A stretch of 64,000 nucleotides of DNA, from assembly GCF_000011365.1 (NCBI RefSeq), contig NC_004463.1:3272001-3336000 (forward strand), written 5' to 3'. The position numbers and the translations under genes were made by a program. Within the stretch, counting starts at the first letter, position 1, and each line of letters starts with the position of its first letter. The notes under the pieces were generated by a model. The model was not told the DNA's origin. It worked only from the letters and a program-made list of their open reading frames with translations, and searched no databases. Below are positions 1 through 7,587 of this stretch, in pieces. This DNA is from Bradyrhizobium diazoefficiens USDA 110 (GTDB lineage: Bacteria; Pseudomonadota; Alphaproteobacteria; Rhizobiales; Xanthobacteraceae).

Positions 1-464
1 AAGACGTTGAAATGGTCGAGCCGCTGCGGGTGGCAGCCCCGGTAGAGGTCGTAGCGGCGAAGCAGATGCGGCCGCTTGTCCATCGCCGCATAGAGCTCGA
101 TCTGGAAGCCGAAGGGATCGGTGAATTGCAGGGTGCGGCCCTGGAAGGGCTGGTCGGCGAAGGCGTAGGCGAGGCTGTTCTCGGAGAGGAACGCGGCGGC
201 CTTGTCGAGGTCTTTGTCGTTGCCGACCTTGAAGCCGAGCCGGGCGCAGGCGGGAGCCGCCGCCTTGCGCAGCACCAGCGAGTGATGCTGATGCTCCTCG
301 GCGGCGCGCAAATACACCACCTTGTCGTCGGCATCCTCGACATGCAGGCCGACGGTGGTCTCGTAGAACGCGCGGCTGAGCTTCAGATCGGTCACGTCGA
401 GCACGACGTGGCTCGAACGGATGATGTTGAAGGGCGGCTCGAAGATATGTTGCGGTACCGGCAT
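1..464 (-). CDS. hpaD: 3,4-dihydroxyphenylacetate 2,3-dioxygenase (N-terminal part)
   Basis: The gene starts at 464 on the minus strand (ATG, MPVPQHIFEPPFNIIRSSH) and runs off the window start, so about 154 codons of the N-terminal half are visible. The protein has the glyoxalase/extradiol-dioxygenase fold signature: a VVLDVTDLKLSRAFYE opening, FTDPFGFQIELY, and RLDHFNV near the edge, whose His is normally the first Fe ligand of this family. The enzyme would cleave the homoprotocatechuate ring at the meta position. It is the first ring-cleavage step of a pathway whose next enzymes (hpaE, hpaF, hpaH) are encoded just upstream on the same strand. A palindromic repeat separates it from hpaE. The missing C-terminal half means the rest of the active site cannot be checked. 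Confidence 0.85.
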   Translation of the reverse strand, partial: MPVPQHIFEPPFNIIRSSHVVLDVTDLKLSRAFYETTVGLHVEDADDKVVYLRAAEEHQHHSLVLRKAAAPACARLGFKVGNDKDLDKAAAFLSENSLAYAFADQPFQGRTLQFTDPFGFQIELYAAMDKRPHLLRRYDLYRGCHPQRLDHFNV

Positions 465-485
465 TGGCGTTTCCCCTCGGTCCTG

Positions 486-586
486 TCATTGCGGGGCGGC
501 TCGCAGAGCCGAACCCGGAATCCATCGCGCAGCAGAGTTGGTGGATGAATGGATTCCGGGCTCGCGCCTTGCGCGCCCCGGAATGA
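486..586. repeat. palindromic intergenic repeat between hpaE and hpaD
   Basis: A 101-bp element with long imperfect inverted arms. The left arm begins TCATTGCGGGGCG and ends ACCCGGAATCCAT. The right arm, read in reverse complement, begins TCATTCCGGGGCG and ends CCCGGAATCCAT. Elements of this design recur in Bradyrhizobium-type genomes between genes. It could fold into a large hairpin in the hpaE-hpaD transcript and affect RNA stability; that role is inferred. Confidence 0.75.
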
Positions 587-594
587 CCGTTTCC

Positions 595-2133
595 CTAAAT
601 TCCCAGTTTCTGAATCTTGTGCGTGCCCCGCGCCAGCGAAACGTGCTTGGTTTCCATGTAGAAGTCGAACGAATAGTCGCCGCCGTCGCGGCCAATGCCT
701 GAGGCCTTCATGCCGCCGAACGGCGTCGGCAGATGGCGGACGTTCTCCGAGTTCAGCCAGATCATGCCGGCCTCCAGCGCGTCGGCGACGCGCAATGCGC
801 GGCCGACGTCGTTGGTCCAGACATAGCCGGTCAGGCCATAGCGGATGTCGTTGGCGACCTCGATCGCGTCGGCTTCGTCCTTGAAGGGCAGCACGGTGAG
901 GAACGGGCCGAACACCTCTTCCTGCGCGACGCGCATCTTGCCATGCGCGCCGGTGACCAGCGTCGGCTCGACATAATGTCCGCCGCCGGGGCCGTCATAG
1001 GCCTTGCCGCCGACCGCAATCGTTGCGCCGTCCTTCCGCGCGACGTCGAAATAGGAGCAGACCTTTGCGAGGTGCCGCTCGTGGATCAGCGGTCCGATCT
1101 CGGTTGAGGGATCGAGGGGATGGCCGACCTTCAGCGCCTTCACGCGCGCGGTCAGCTTCTCCACGAACTTTTCCGCGATGCTTTGCTGAATCAGCAGCCG
1201 GCTGGACGAGGTGCAGCGCTCGCCATTGAGCGAGTAGATCATGAACACGACGGCATCGAGCGCGCGGTCGAGATCGGCATCGTCGAACACGATCACCGGG
1301 TTCTTGCCGCCGAGCTCGAAATGCACGCGCTTCAAGGTCGGTGCACCCTGAACCATGATTGCCGAGCCGGTCGCGCTCTCGCCGACGAAGCCGATCGCCT
1401 TGATGGCGGGATGCTCGGTCAGCGCCTTGCCGGCCTCTTCACCGAAGCCGTGCACGGTGTTGAGCACGCCGTCGGGGACGCCGGCTTCCTTGACAAGTCT
1501 TGCGAGAATGGCGGCCGTCGCTGGCGACCACTCCGCCGGCTTGTGCACGACGGTGCAGCCGGCGGCCAGCGCAGGGGCGATCTTCCAGGTCGAGAGCATG
1601 AACGGCGTGTTCCACGGCGTGATCACGCCGACCGGGCCGATCGGCACGCGGGTCGAGACGTTCCAGTGCTCATCGCTCGGCGTGTTCTGGCCGTCGCGGG
1701 CTTCCGCGCATTTGTCGGCGAAGAAACGAAAATTCTCGGCGGCGCGGATCGCGGCCTTGGCCATGAAGCGATAGGCCTGCCCGGTGTCGATGCATTCCAG
1801 CACGGCGATGTCGTCGGCATTGTCCTCGATGGCATCAGCCACGCGATGCAGCAGCTTCTTCCGCATCGCGGGCCCCATCTCGCGCCACGACTTGAAGGCG
1901 AGCGCTGCGGCGGTTGCCGCGCGATCGATATCCTCGGCATTGCCGCGCGCAACGCTCGCGAGCACAGCGCCATCGACCGGCGACTTGGTCTCGAAGGTCT
2001 CGCCTGAAATCGAGGGGACGATCTTGCCGTCGATCATGTGGCCGATGCCGTCGGCGCGCAGCGTCTTCAAGAGCGGCGCGACGCGGTCGCGGTTGGCCTG
2101 GAACACATCGGCTTTCGGCGTGGGCTTATCCAT
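595..2133 (-). CDS. hpaE: 5-carboxymethyl-2-hydroxymuconate semialdehyde dehydrogenase
   Basis: A 512-residue NAD-dependent aldehyde dehydrogenase that oxidises the ring-cleavage product of homoprotocatechuate to the dicarboxylate. The family hallmarks are visible: PWNTPF with Asn175, FELGGKNP with general base Glu273, and GERCTSSSR with catalytic nucleophile Cys307. Length is normal for the HpaE group, a little longer than generic ALDH. The start ATG lies inside the end of hpaF (8-nt overlap), which indicates translational coupling in an hpaF-hpaE transcript. The assignment to HpaE over other ALDHs rests on the hpaDFH context and on overall similarity. Confidence is high for the class and good for the substrate. 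Confidence 0.88.
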   Translation of the reverse strand: MDKPTPKADVFQANRDRVAPLLKTLRADGIGHMIDGKIVPSISGETFETKSPVDGAVLASVARGNAEDIDRAATAAALAFKSWREMGPAMRKKLLHRVADAIEDNADDIAVLECIDTGQAYRFMAKAAIRAAENFRFFADKCAEARDGQNTPSDEHWNVSTRVPIGPVGVITPWNTPFMLSTWKIAPALAAGCTVVHKPAEWSPATAAILARLVKEAGVPDGVLNTVHGFGEEAGKALTEHPAIKAIGFVGESATGSAIMVQGAPTLKRVHFELGGKNPVIVFDDADLDRALDAVVFMIYSLNGERCTSSSRLLIQQSIAEKFVEKLTARVKALKVGHPLDPSTEIGPLIHERHLAKVCSYFDVARKDGATIAVGGKAYDGPGGGHYVEPTLVTGAHGKMRVAQEEVFGPFLTVLPFKDEADAIEVANDIRYGLTGYVWTNDVGRALRVADALEAGMIWLNSENVRHLPTPFGGMKASGIGRDGGDYSFDFYMETKHVSLARGTHKIQKLGI

Positions 2134-2524
2134 GGGTGGCCTCCACTTTCAGGGCGTCGTGGATGTTGTTGCGCTTCCAGCTGGTGTCCTTGTCGTTGAT
2201 CTGCATATCGAACGAGAGGGCGAACTTGCTGGCGGCGAAGACGGGATCGAGATGCCGCGAGAGGGCCTGGAAGACGTGCTCGCCGGCTGTCTTGCGGGTG
2301 GGGAGGTCGCGGCCCTCACCGATGCGCAGCACCATGTCGAGAAAGCCGTAGTCCTGCCTGCTATCCGCGATCGCATAATGCTCACACCTGACAGCGCGGA
2401 CGCGGATGCCCCCGAGCGGGAAGATGCCGGTCTCCACCGCCGCCTTGCGCACCACTTCGCAGACCGCGCCGATGTCGAGGCGGCCGTCGAGATTGGCCGA
2501 ATACTCGATCGTGAAATGCGGCAT
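2126..2524 (-). CDS. hpaF: 5-carboxymethyl-2-hydroxymuconate delta-isomerase
   Basis: A 132-residue protein starting MPHFTIEYSANLDG, typical of the CHMI family in the tautomerase superfamily. The Pro after Met becomes the N-terminal catalytic base once Met is removed. It isomerises 5-carboxymethyl-2-hydroxymuconate to the 2-oxo form, which is decarboxylated before the HpaH step. Conserved motifs seen are RVRAVRCEHYAIAD and FLDMVLRIGEGR. It lies 31 nt downstream of hpaH and overlaps hpaE. No separate HpaG decarboxylase gene is visible in the window; it may be encoded elsewhere or beyond hpaD. Confidence 0.88.
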   Translation of the reverse strand: MPHFTIEYSANLDGRLDIGAVCEVVRKAAVETGIFPLGGIRVRAVRCEHYAIADSRQDYGFLDMVLRIGEGRDLPTRKTAGEHVFQALSRHLDPVFAASKFALSFDMQINDKDTSWKRNNIHDALKVEATHG

Positions 2525-2555
2525 GGCGGTTTCACTCCCTGTCTTTTTTGTTCGC

Positions 2556-3362
2556 CTAGGCGAAGTAGCAGCTCACCGAGCCGTAGGCGCCATAATCGGC
2601 CTGAATTGTGTCGCCCTTGCGGGTCTCGATCGGACGGATGAAGGAGCCGGCGAGCACGACCTGGCCGGGCTCCAGCGCAAGGCCGAGCGGCGCGATCTTG
2701 TTGGCAAGCCAGGCGACGGCGGTGGCGGGATGATTGAGCACGCCCGCGGCAAGGCCGGTCTCTTCCAACTGGCCGTTCTTGAAACACAGCGCGCCGATCC
2801 AGCGCAGATCGGCCTCCAGCGGGCGGATCGGCCGGCCGCCGAGCACGATGCCGGCATTCGCCGCATTGTCGGCGATGGTGTCGAAGATTTTTCGCGTCGC
2901 TTTGGTCTTGGGATCAACGCGCTCGATCCGCGTGTCCAGGATCTCCAGTGCCGGCACCACGAAGTCGGTAGCGTTGAGCACGTCGAACATCGTGCAGTCG
3001 GGGCCGGCGAGGCGCTTGCTCATGACGAAGGCGAGCTCGGCCTCGACGCGCGTCGCGATGAAGCGCTCGGTCGGAATGATCCCGCCGTCGGCGAAGAACA
3101 TGTCGTCGAGCAGCACGCCGGAATCCGGCTCGTCGATGTTGAGCGCACTCTGCATCGCCTTCGAGGTCAGGCCGATCTTGTGGCCCTTGACGAGGCGCCC
3201 CTCGGCGATCTTGACGTCGACCCAGGCCTTCTGAATCGCGTAGGCGTCAGCGATGGTGATGCCAGGGAAATCCTGCGAGAGCTGCCGGATCTGCGTGCGG
3301 GTCTTCTCCGCCTGGTGCAGACGTCTCGCGCAAGCTTGGATATCGTCGTTGGAAAGCGCCAT
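2556..3362 (-). CDS. hpaH: 2-oxo-hept-4-ene-1,7-dioate hydratase
   Basis: A 268-residue member of the hydratase/decarboxylase family (HpaH/MhpD type). It adds water to 2-oxo-hept-4-ene-1,7-dioate, giving the substrate of the HpaI aldolase. Recognisable segments are KGHKIGLTSKAMQ, EAELAFVMSK with the metal-binding carboxylate pair, and VLAGSFIRPIETRKGD near the C-terminus. It is the first gene of the minus-strand hpaHFE(D) unit. Its start codon lies 33 nt from the palindromic operator facing hpaR, so HpaR repression is likely. Length and start agree with the family. Confidence 0.9.
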   Translation of the reverse strand: MALSNDDIQACARRLHQAEKTRTQIRQLSQDFPGITIADAYAIQKAWVDVKIAEGRLVKGHKIGLTSKAMQSALNIDEPDSGVLLDDMFFADGGIIPTERFIATRVEAELAFVMSKRLAGPDCTMFDVLNATDFVVPALEILDTRIERVDPKTKATRKIFDTIADNAANAGIVLGGRPIRPLEADLRWIGALCFKNGQLEETGLAAGVLNHPATAVAWLANKIAPLGLALEPGQVVLAGSFIRPIETRKGDTIQADYGAYGSVSCYFA

Positions 3363-3394
3363 CTGTGATCTGACAAATCGTGGTGCGGGGAGAT

Positions 3395-3410
3395 ACTTAA
3401 CATGTTAAGT
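3395..3410. promoter_or_regulatory. perfect dyad operator between hpaH and hpaR
   Basis: ACTTAACATGTTAAGT is a perfect 16-bp palindrome centred between the divergent hpaH (start 3362) and hpaR (start 3474). AT-rich dyads with a TTAACATGTTAA core are typical MarR-family operators. Position and symmetry suggest that HpaR binds here, represses the catabolic operon and controls itself, with release by the pathway substrate. Binding is inferred. Confidence 0.78.
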
Positions 3411-3473
3411 GAATGCGTCAAACAGAATCTGACCTTGCTGCACTGCAAACATTTTGCGGCTTGAAAGGGCGTC

Positions 3474-3992
3474 ATGACGAAGAGACCGGCTGATCCCGCC
3501 AACGCTAGCGCGCCTGCCGCACGGCAGGTTCCGATGCGCGATTTCTCGCGCTCGCTGCCGATGTCGCTCTTGCGCGCGCGAGAGGCGGTGATGCGGCAGT
3601 TTCGTCCCTCGCTGCGTGAGCACGGTTTGACCGAGCAGCAATGGCGCATCCTGCGTGCGCTGGCGGCCATCGACGCCGCAGAGGTCACGGAACTCGCGCG
3701 CACGGCGTTTCTGCTCGGGCCGAGCCTGTCACGCATCCTGCGCGATCTCGAGGCGCGCAACCTGATCGAGCGCAAGACCGCGAAGGCGGACCAGCGCCGC
3801 AGCATGGTCTCGATCTCGAAGGAGGGCGTGAAGCTGATGGCCTCCGTCGCGCCGACGTCGGAGGCGATCTACGCCGAGATCACCAGCCGCTTCGGCGCCC
3901 GCAAGCTCGCCGAATTGCAGGAGATGCTCGGCGAACTCGAACAGAGTCTTGCGGGGCTCGGCGCCGGCAACGAGGCAAGTGCCGAGGAGTGA
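3474..3992 (+). CDS. hpaR: MarR-family regulator of homoprotocatechuate degradation
   Basis: A 172-residue winged-helix regulator, divergently transcribed from hpaH. The central part (roughly residues 40-125) holds the MarR fold: LTEQQWRILRAL, the recognition-helix region LLGPSLSRILRDLEARNLI, and the wing segment ERKTAKADQRRSMVSISKEG. The RDFSRSLPMSLLRAREAVM stretch before it is typical of HpaR/HpcR. It is expected to repress the hpa genes until a homoprotocatechuate-pathway compound binds. The start at 3474 follows a GAAAGGG purine stretch. The dyad at 3395-3410 is the probable target. Confidence 0.88.
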   Translation: MTKRPADPANASAPAARQVPMRDFSRSLPMSLLRAREAVMRQFRPSLREHGLTEQQWRILRALAAIDAAEVTELARTAFLLGPSLSRILRDLEARNLIERKTAKADQRRSMVSISKEGVKLMASVAPTSEAIYAEITSRFGARKLAELQEMLGELEQSLAGLGAGNEASAEE

Positions 3993-4029
3993 GGGCCGGG
4001 GGCGCGCTGACCGGAACCGGGGCCACCTC

Positions 4030-4310
4030 CTGCGGCCGGCGCTTTGCCGACCGCATGCTGGCCTTCCCTGTCGATCCCCAAGGTGGTCGATACCTACCAT
4101 GTGTTCGATGCAGAGGTCTTGCGCCATGTCGACTTCAAGCCGGTAGCAGGGCTCGATCAGGTGCTGATTCCCGGCGATCCCGGGCGGAAAACCCGCATCC
4201 AGCGCACCCAAAACGGCATCCCCTTGCCGGATGACACCCGGGCGGCGATAGTGAATACCGCCCGCGAGGTCGGCGTCAGCGAAGGCAGCATCCAGAGGGC
4301 GACTGCATAG
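4030..4310 (+). pseudogene. C-terminal remnant of an Ldh-family (malate/L-lactate/sulfolactate) dehydrogenase
   Basis: The reading frame ending at 4310 encodes VDFKPVAGLDQVLIPGDPG, then GIPLPDDTRAAIVNTAREVGV. This closely resembles the C-terminal tail of Ldh_2-type NAD(P)-dependent oxidoreductases. The preceding 'MLAFPVDP' segment lies in a different frame near 4055, so at least one frameshift separates the pieces. The N-terminal three-quarters of the family (about 250 residues, with the nucleotide site) are absent. I read it as a decayed gene, not a functional small ORF. Its position just before an aldolase and a sugar-acid dehydratase suggests that it once belonged to that module. Confidence 0.55.
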
Positions 4311-4425
4311 GTCTTGCGTCATTGCGAGCGTAGCGCGGCGCTCCGGTTCGCGCTAACAGCGGGGCCGTGCTGTCGCGGCGCTCGTCATGGTGACGACGGC
4401 CCAAACAACAAAGAAGGAAGGCAAC

Positions 4426-5202
4426 GTGGCGAACAAGGTCAAGGAAATCTGGAAGTCGGGCAAGGCCGTGGTCAACGCGTGGCTCGCGATTCCCTCCGGC
4501 TTCTCGGCCGAGATGATCGCGCAATGCGGCTTCGACAGCGTCACGGTCGACATGCAGCACGGCGTGCAAGACTATCTGTCGATGGTGCAGTGCTTCCAGG
4601 CCATGGACAAGCATCCGGTGACCCCGATGGTCCGCGTGCCCTGGAACGAGCCCGGCATCATCGGCAAGGTGCTCGACGGCGGCGCCTATGGCGTGATCTG
4701 CCCGATGGTCAACACGCCGCAGGAGGCCAGGAACCTCGTTTCCTATTCGAAATATCCACCGCAGGGCGTCCGCTCCAACGGCCCGATCCGCGCCGGCATG
4801 TACGGCACCGCGGGCTCCTACCAGAAGACGGCGAACGCCGACACCATTCTGCTGCCGATGATGGAGACCAAAACCGCGGTCGAGAACATGGAAGCGATCC
4901 TCGACGTCGAGGGCATCGACGGCGTCTATATCGGCCCGTCCGATCTCGGCTTCTCCTACGGTCTCGAGCCGAAGCTCGACCGCAGCGAGCCGGAGATCCT
5001 CGCGATCTACGAGAAGATCATCAAGGAGTGCGGCAAGCGGGGCCTCAACCCGGGCATCCATTGCAGCGGCGCCGAAGGCGCGGCGCGCGCCATCAACATG
5101 GGCTTCAAGCTCGTGACGCTCTCGAACGAGGTCGGCCTGATGACCACCTATGCCAAGATGCAGGTGAATGCGACCCGCAAGGATTCGGGCGGCAAGGCCT
5201 AA
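4426..5202 (+). CDS. HpcH/HpaI-family aldolase (2,4-dihydroxyhept-2-ene-1,7-dioate or 2-keto-3-deoxy-glucarate aldolase)
   Basis: A class II pyruvate aldolase of the HpaI/GarL/RhmA family. Motifs seen are VTVDMQHG, GAYGVICPMVNTPQEA, ILLPMMETKTAVENM (metal-binding Glu) and VYIGPSDLG (metal-binding Asp). An in-frame ATG exists at 4387, but the GTG at 4426 has a good AAGGAAG ribosome site 5 nt upstream and gives 258 residues, the usual family size, so I prefer it. Two roles are plausible. Near hpaHFE it could be HpaI, ending the homoprotocatechuate route. Directly upstream of a UxaA/GarD dehydratase it could be GarL-like. Sequence alone does not decide, so no symbol is given. Confidence 0.82.
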   Translation: MANKVKEIWKSGKAVVNAWLAIPSGFSAEMIAQCGFDSVTVDMQHGVQDYLSMVQCFQAMDKHPVTPMVRVPWNEPGIIGKVLDGGAYGVICPMVNTPQEARNLVSYSKYPPQGVRSNGPIRAGMYGTAGSYQKTANADTILLPMMETKTAVENMEAILDVEGIDGVYIGPSDLGFSYGLEPKLDRSEPEILAIYEKIIKECGKRGLNPGIHCSGAEGAARAINMGFKLVTLSNEVGLMTTYAKMQVNATRKDSGGKA

Positions 5203-5206
5203 TCTC

Positions 5207-5343
5207 TCGTGTCCCGGACGCGATGCGGCGCCTAGCGCCGCTTCGCAGAGCCGGGACCCAGAAGCCAGTGAAGTACATGACGTAACAACTGGGCCCCGGA
5301 TCTGCAGCGCACGGCTTCGCGCTGCGCAGCGTCCGGGGCACGA
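5207..5343. repeat. palindromic intergenic repeat
   Basis: A 137-bp element with outer arms TCGTGTCCCGGACGC and, in reverse complement of the right end, TCGTGCCCCGGACGC. Inner GC-rich hairpins (GCGGCGCCTAGCGCCGC and GCAGCGCACGGCTTCGCGC) lie inside the arms. It sits between the aldolase and dehydratase genes and could attenuate or process the transcript; that is inference. Confidence 0.75.
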
Positions 5344-5370
5344 TACGTTGAAGACCTAAGGAGACCTCTG

Positions 5371-6894
5371 ATGACCATCAGCCCCGCCATCCGCCTGCAT
5401 CCCGATGATGGCGTGCTGATCGCGCGCGCCAGCCTGCCGCCTGGAACAGCGGTGGCCGACGGCGTGACGACGGTCGAACGCATTCCCTCCGGCCACAAGG
5501 TCGCGATCAAGCCGATCGCGGTGGGCGAGCCGATCAAGCGCTACGGCCAGATCATCGGCTTTGCCACGGTGCCGATCGCGCCCGGCCAGCACGTGCACAC
5601 CCAGAATTGCGGCATGGGCGATTTCGCCAAGGACTATGCCTATTGCGCCGACGTCAAGCCGACGCCGAACTTCGACCTGCCGGCGACCTTCGAAGGCATC
5701 CGCCGCCCGGACGGCCGCGTCGCCACGCGCAACTATATCGGCATCCTCACTTCGGTGAATTGCAGCGCGCATGTCGCGAGCCTCGTCGCCGACGTCTTCA
5801 AGAAGAACCCCTTCAGCGGCGACAACCCGCTGGCCGATTTCCCCAACGTCGACGGCGTGGTCGCGCTGACGCACAAGACCGGCTGCGGCATGACGCAGAA
5901 CGAGCCGCTGGCGCTGCTCCGCCGCACGCTCGGCGGCTACGCGCGCCACGTCAATTTCTCCCACGTCATCGTGCTCGGCCTCGGCTGCGAGGTGAACCAG
6001 ATCGGCGGCCTGATGGAGGAGCAGAAGCTCGCCGGCCGCCTGCGCGCGATGGACATCCAGGAGGTCGGCGGCACCCGCAAGACGGTGGAGGCGGGAATTG
6101 CCTTCGTGCGCGAGGCGCTCGCCGACGCCAACAAGGTGAAGCGCGAAACGGTGCCGGCAAGCGAGCTCACCGTGGCCCTGCAATGCGGCGGCTCCGACGG
6201 CTATTCCGGAGTATCAGCCAATCCGGCACTGGGCGCCGCCAGCGATCTCATCGTGCGTCACGGCGGCACCGTGATCCTGTCGGAGACGCCGGAGACCTAC
6301 GGCGCCGAGCACCTGCTCACCCGCCGCGCCGTCAGCCGCGAGGTCGGCGAGAAGCTGGTCGATCTCATGCGCTGGTGGGACGCCTACACCGAGCGCGAAG
6401 GCGCCGAGATGAACGCCAATCCGAGCCCCGGCAACAAGGCCGGCGGCCTCACCACCATCCTGGAAAAGTCGCTCGGCGCGATGGCCAAGGCCGGCACCAC
6501 CAACCTCGTCGAGGTGCTGCGCTACGCCGAGCCCATCACCAAGAAGGGTTTCGTGTTCATGGACACGCCCGGCTACGATCCCGTCGCGGCGACCGGGCAG
6601 GTCGCCGGCGGCGCCAATCTGGTCTGCTTCACCACCGGCCGCGGCAGCGTGTTCGGCTGCAAGCCGGCGCCGTCGATCAAGCTCGCCACCAACACGCCCA
6701 TGTACAAGCGCATGGAAGAGGACATGGACGTCAATTGCGGCACCATCCTCGAGGGCGAGGAGAGCGTCGAGCAATGCGGCCAGCGCATCTTCGAGCTCAT
6801 CCTCAAGACGGCCTCGGGACAGCCGACCAAGAGCGAGAGCTTCGATTTCGGCGGCGCCGAGTTCGCGCCCTGGGTGCTGGGCGCGACGATGTAG
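5371..6894 (+). CDS. UxaA/GarD-family altronate or galactarate dehydratase
   Basis: A 507-residue full-length member of the UxaA family, which dehydrates sugar acids in an iron-dependent reaction. The N-terminal ~90 residues form the SAF-like domain (PDDGVLIARASLPPGTAV, then PIAPGQHVHTQN). The remainder is the catalytic region with TRNYIGILTSVNCS, HKTGCGM, LGLGCEVNQI, ALQCGGSDGYSG and TTGRGSVFGCKPAPSIK, whose conserved Cys residues are probable metal ligands. A GGAGACC ribosome site precedes the ATG. With the HpaI/GarL-type aldolase upstream it could convert galactarate or altronate to a keto-deoxy acid and cleave that to pyruvate. The true substrate is not determined by sequence. Confidence 0.85.
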   Translation: MTISPAIRLHPDDGVLIARASLPPGTAVADGVTTVERIPSGHKVAIKPIAVGEPIKRYGQIIGFATVPIAPGQHVHTQNCGMGDFAKDYAYCADVKPTPNFDLPATFEGIRRPDGRVATRNYIGILTSVNCSAHVASLVADVFKKNPFSGDNPLADFPNVDGVVALTHKTGCGMTQNEPLALLRRTLGGYARHVNFSHVIVLGLGCEVNQIGGLMEEQKLAGRLRAMDIQEVGGTRKTVEAGIAFVREALADANKVKRETVPASELTVALQCGGSDGYSGVSANPALGAASDLIVRHGGTVILSETPETYGAEHLLTRRAVSREVGEKLVDLMRWWDAYTEREGAEMNANPSPGNKAGGLTTILEKSLGAMAKAGTTNLVEVLRYAEPITKKGFVFMDTPGYDPVAATGQVAGGANLVCFTTGRGSVFGCKPAPSIKLATNTPMYKRMEEDMDVNCGTILEGEESVEQCGQRIFELILKTASGQPTKSESFDFGGAEFAPWVLGATM

Positions 6895-6925
6895 CGGTGC
6901 TGATGCACCTCGCTGCAGGACGCGG

Positions 6926-6979
6926 ACACCTAAGTAGTCATACGTAGGTGTCATATGACCGCAGGAGCTCCTGCGGTCA
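6926..6979. terminator. two consecutive hairpins after the UxaA-family gene
   Basis: First, ACACCTA (6926-6932) pairs with TAGGTGT (6945-6951). Second, 6956-6979 is a perfect 24-bp palindrome beginning TGACCGCAGGAG. No T-run follows, so this is either a weak or factor-assisted terminator or a protein-binding dyad. It lies 30-85 nt beyond the stop codon. Confidence 0.45.
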
Positions 6980-7065
6980 CTCGGGATTAACATTTCGCAC
7001 CGTAATCGTGAGGTGATGCGGGCGACTCCTTCGAGGGCGCCGCCCTTCGTGAGGATTCGTCAACG

Positions 7066-7587
7066 ATGACGCGTGCGATACGGCCGACTGGCGTGGAAAA
7101 TCTCCTCGGTGAGGAGGAGCTGATCGTATCGAAGACCGACCTCAAGGGCCGCATCACCTACGCCAACGACATTTTCATCCGCATGGCGAAATACAGCTAT
7201 GCCGAGCTGATGGGCGCCCCCCATAGCCTGATCCGCCACCCCGACATGCCGCGCTGCGTCTTCAAGCTACTCTGGGACACGCTTCAGTCCAAGCAGGAGA
7301 TCTTCGCCTACGTCGTCAACCTGGCGAAGGACGGCAGTCATTACTGGGTGTTCGCCCACGTCACGCCGACGTTCGACGAACGCGGCAATATCGTCGGCTA
7401 TCACTCCAACCGTCGCAAACCGGATCCGGCGCAGGTCGAGCGCATCAAGCCGATCTACAAGACGCTGTGCGCGGAAGAAGCGCGGCATGCCAATGCCAAG
7501 GACGGCATGCATGCGAGCTTCGATGCGATGGTCGGCCTGCTCAAGCAACAGGGTGTCGGTTACGATGAATTTGTGCTCTCTCTCTAA
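7066..7587 (+). CDS. PAS-domain sensor protein, Aer-like
   Basis: A 173-residue protein consisting mostly of one PAS domain (about residues 15-120) of the Aer type: [33 protein letters not shown], and [22 protein letters not shown], which in Aer holds FAD. It ends with a helical linker ([19 protein letters not shown]). Its last 23 nt overlap the start of the chemoreceptor gene in another frame. It is expected to sense redox or oxygen and pass the signal to the neighbouring receptor. The overlap holds a (CT)5 tract (7576-7585); one more CT unit would fuse both genes into a canonical Aer, so the pair may be a split or length-variable gene. Confidence 0.85.
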   Translation: MTRAIRPTGVENLLGEEELIVSKTDLKGRITYANDIFIRMAKYSYAELMGAPHSLIRHPDMPRCVFKLLWDTLQSKQEIFAYVVNLAKDGSHYWVFAHVTPTFDERGNIVGYHSNRRKPDPAQVERIKPIYKTLCAEEARHANAKDGMHASFDAMVGLLKQQGVGYDEFVLSL

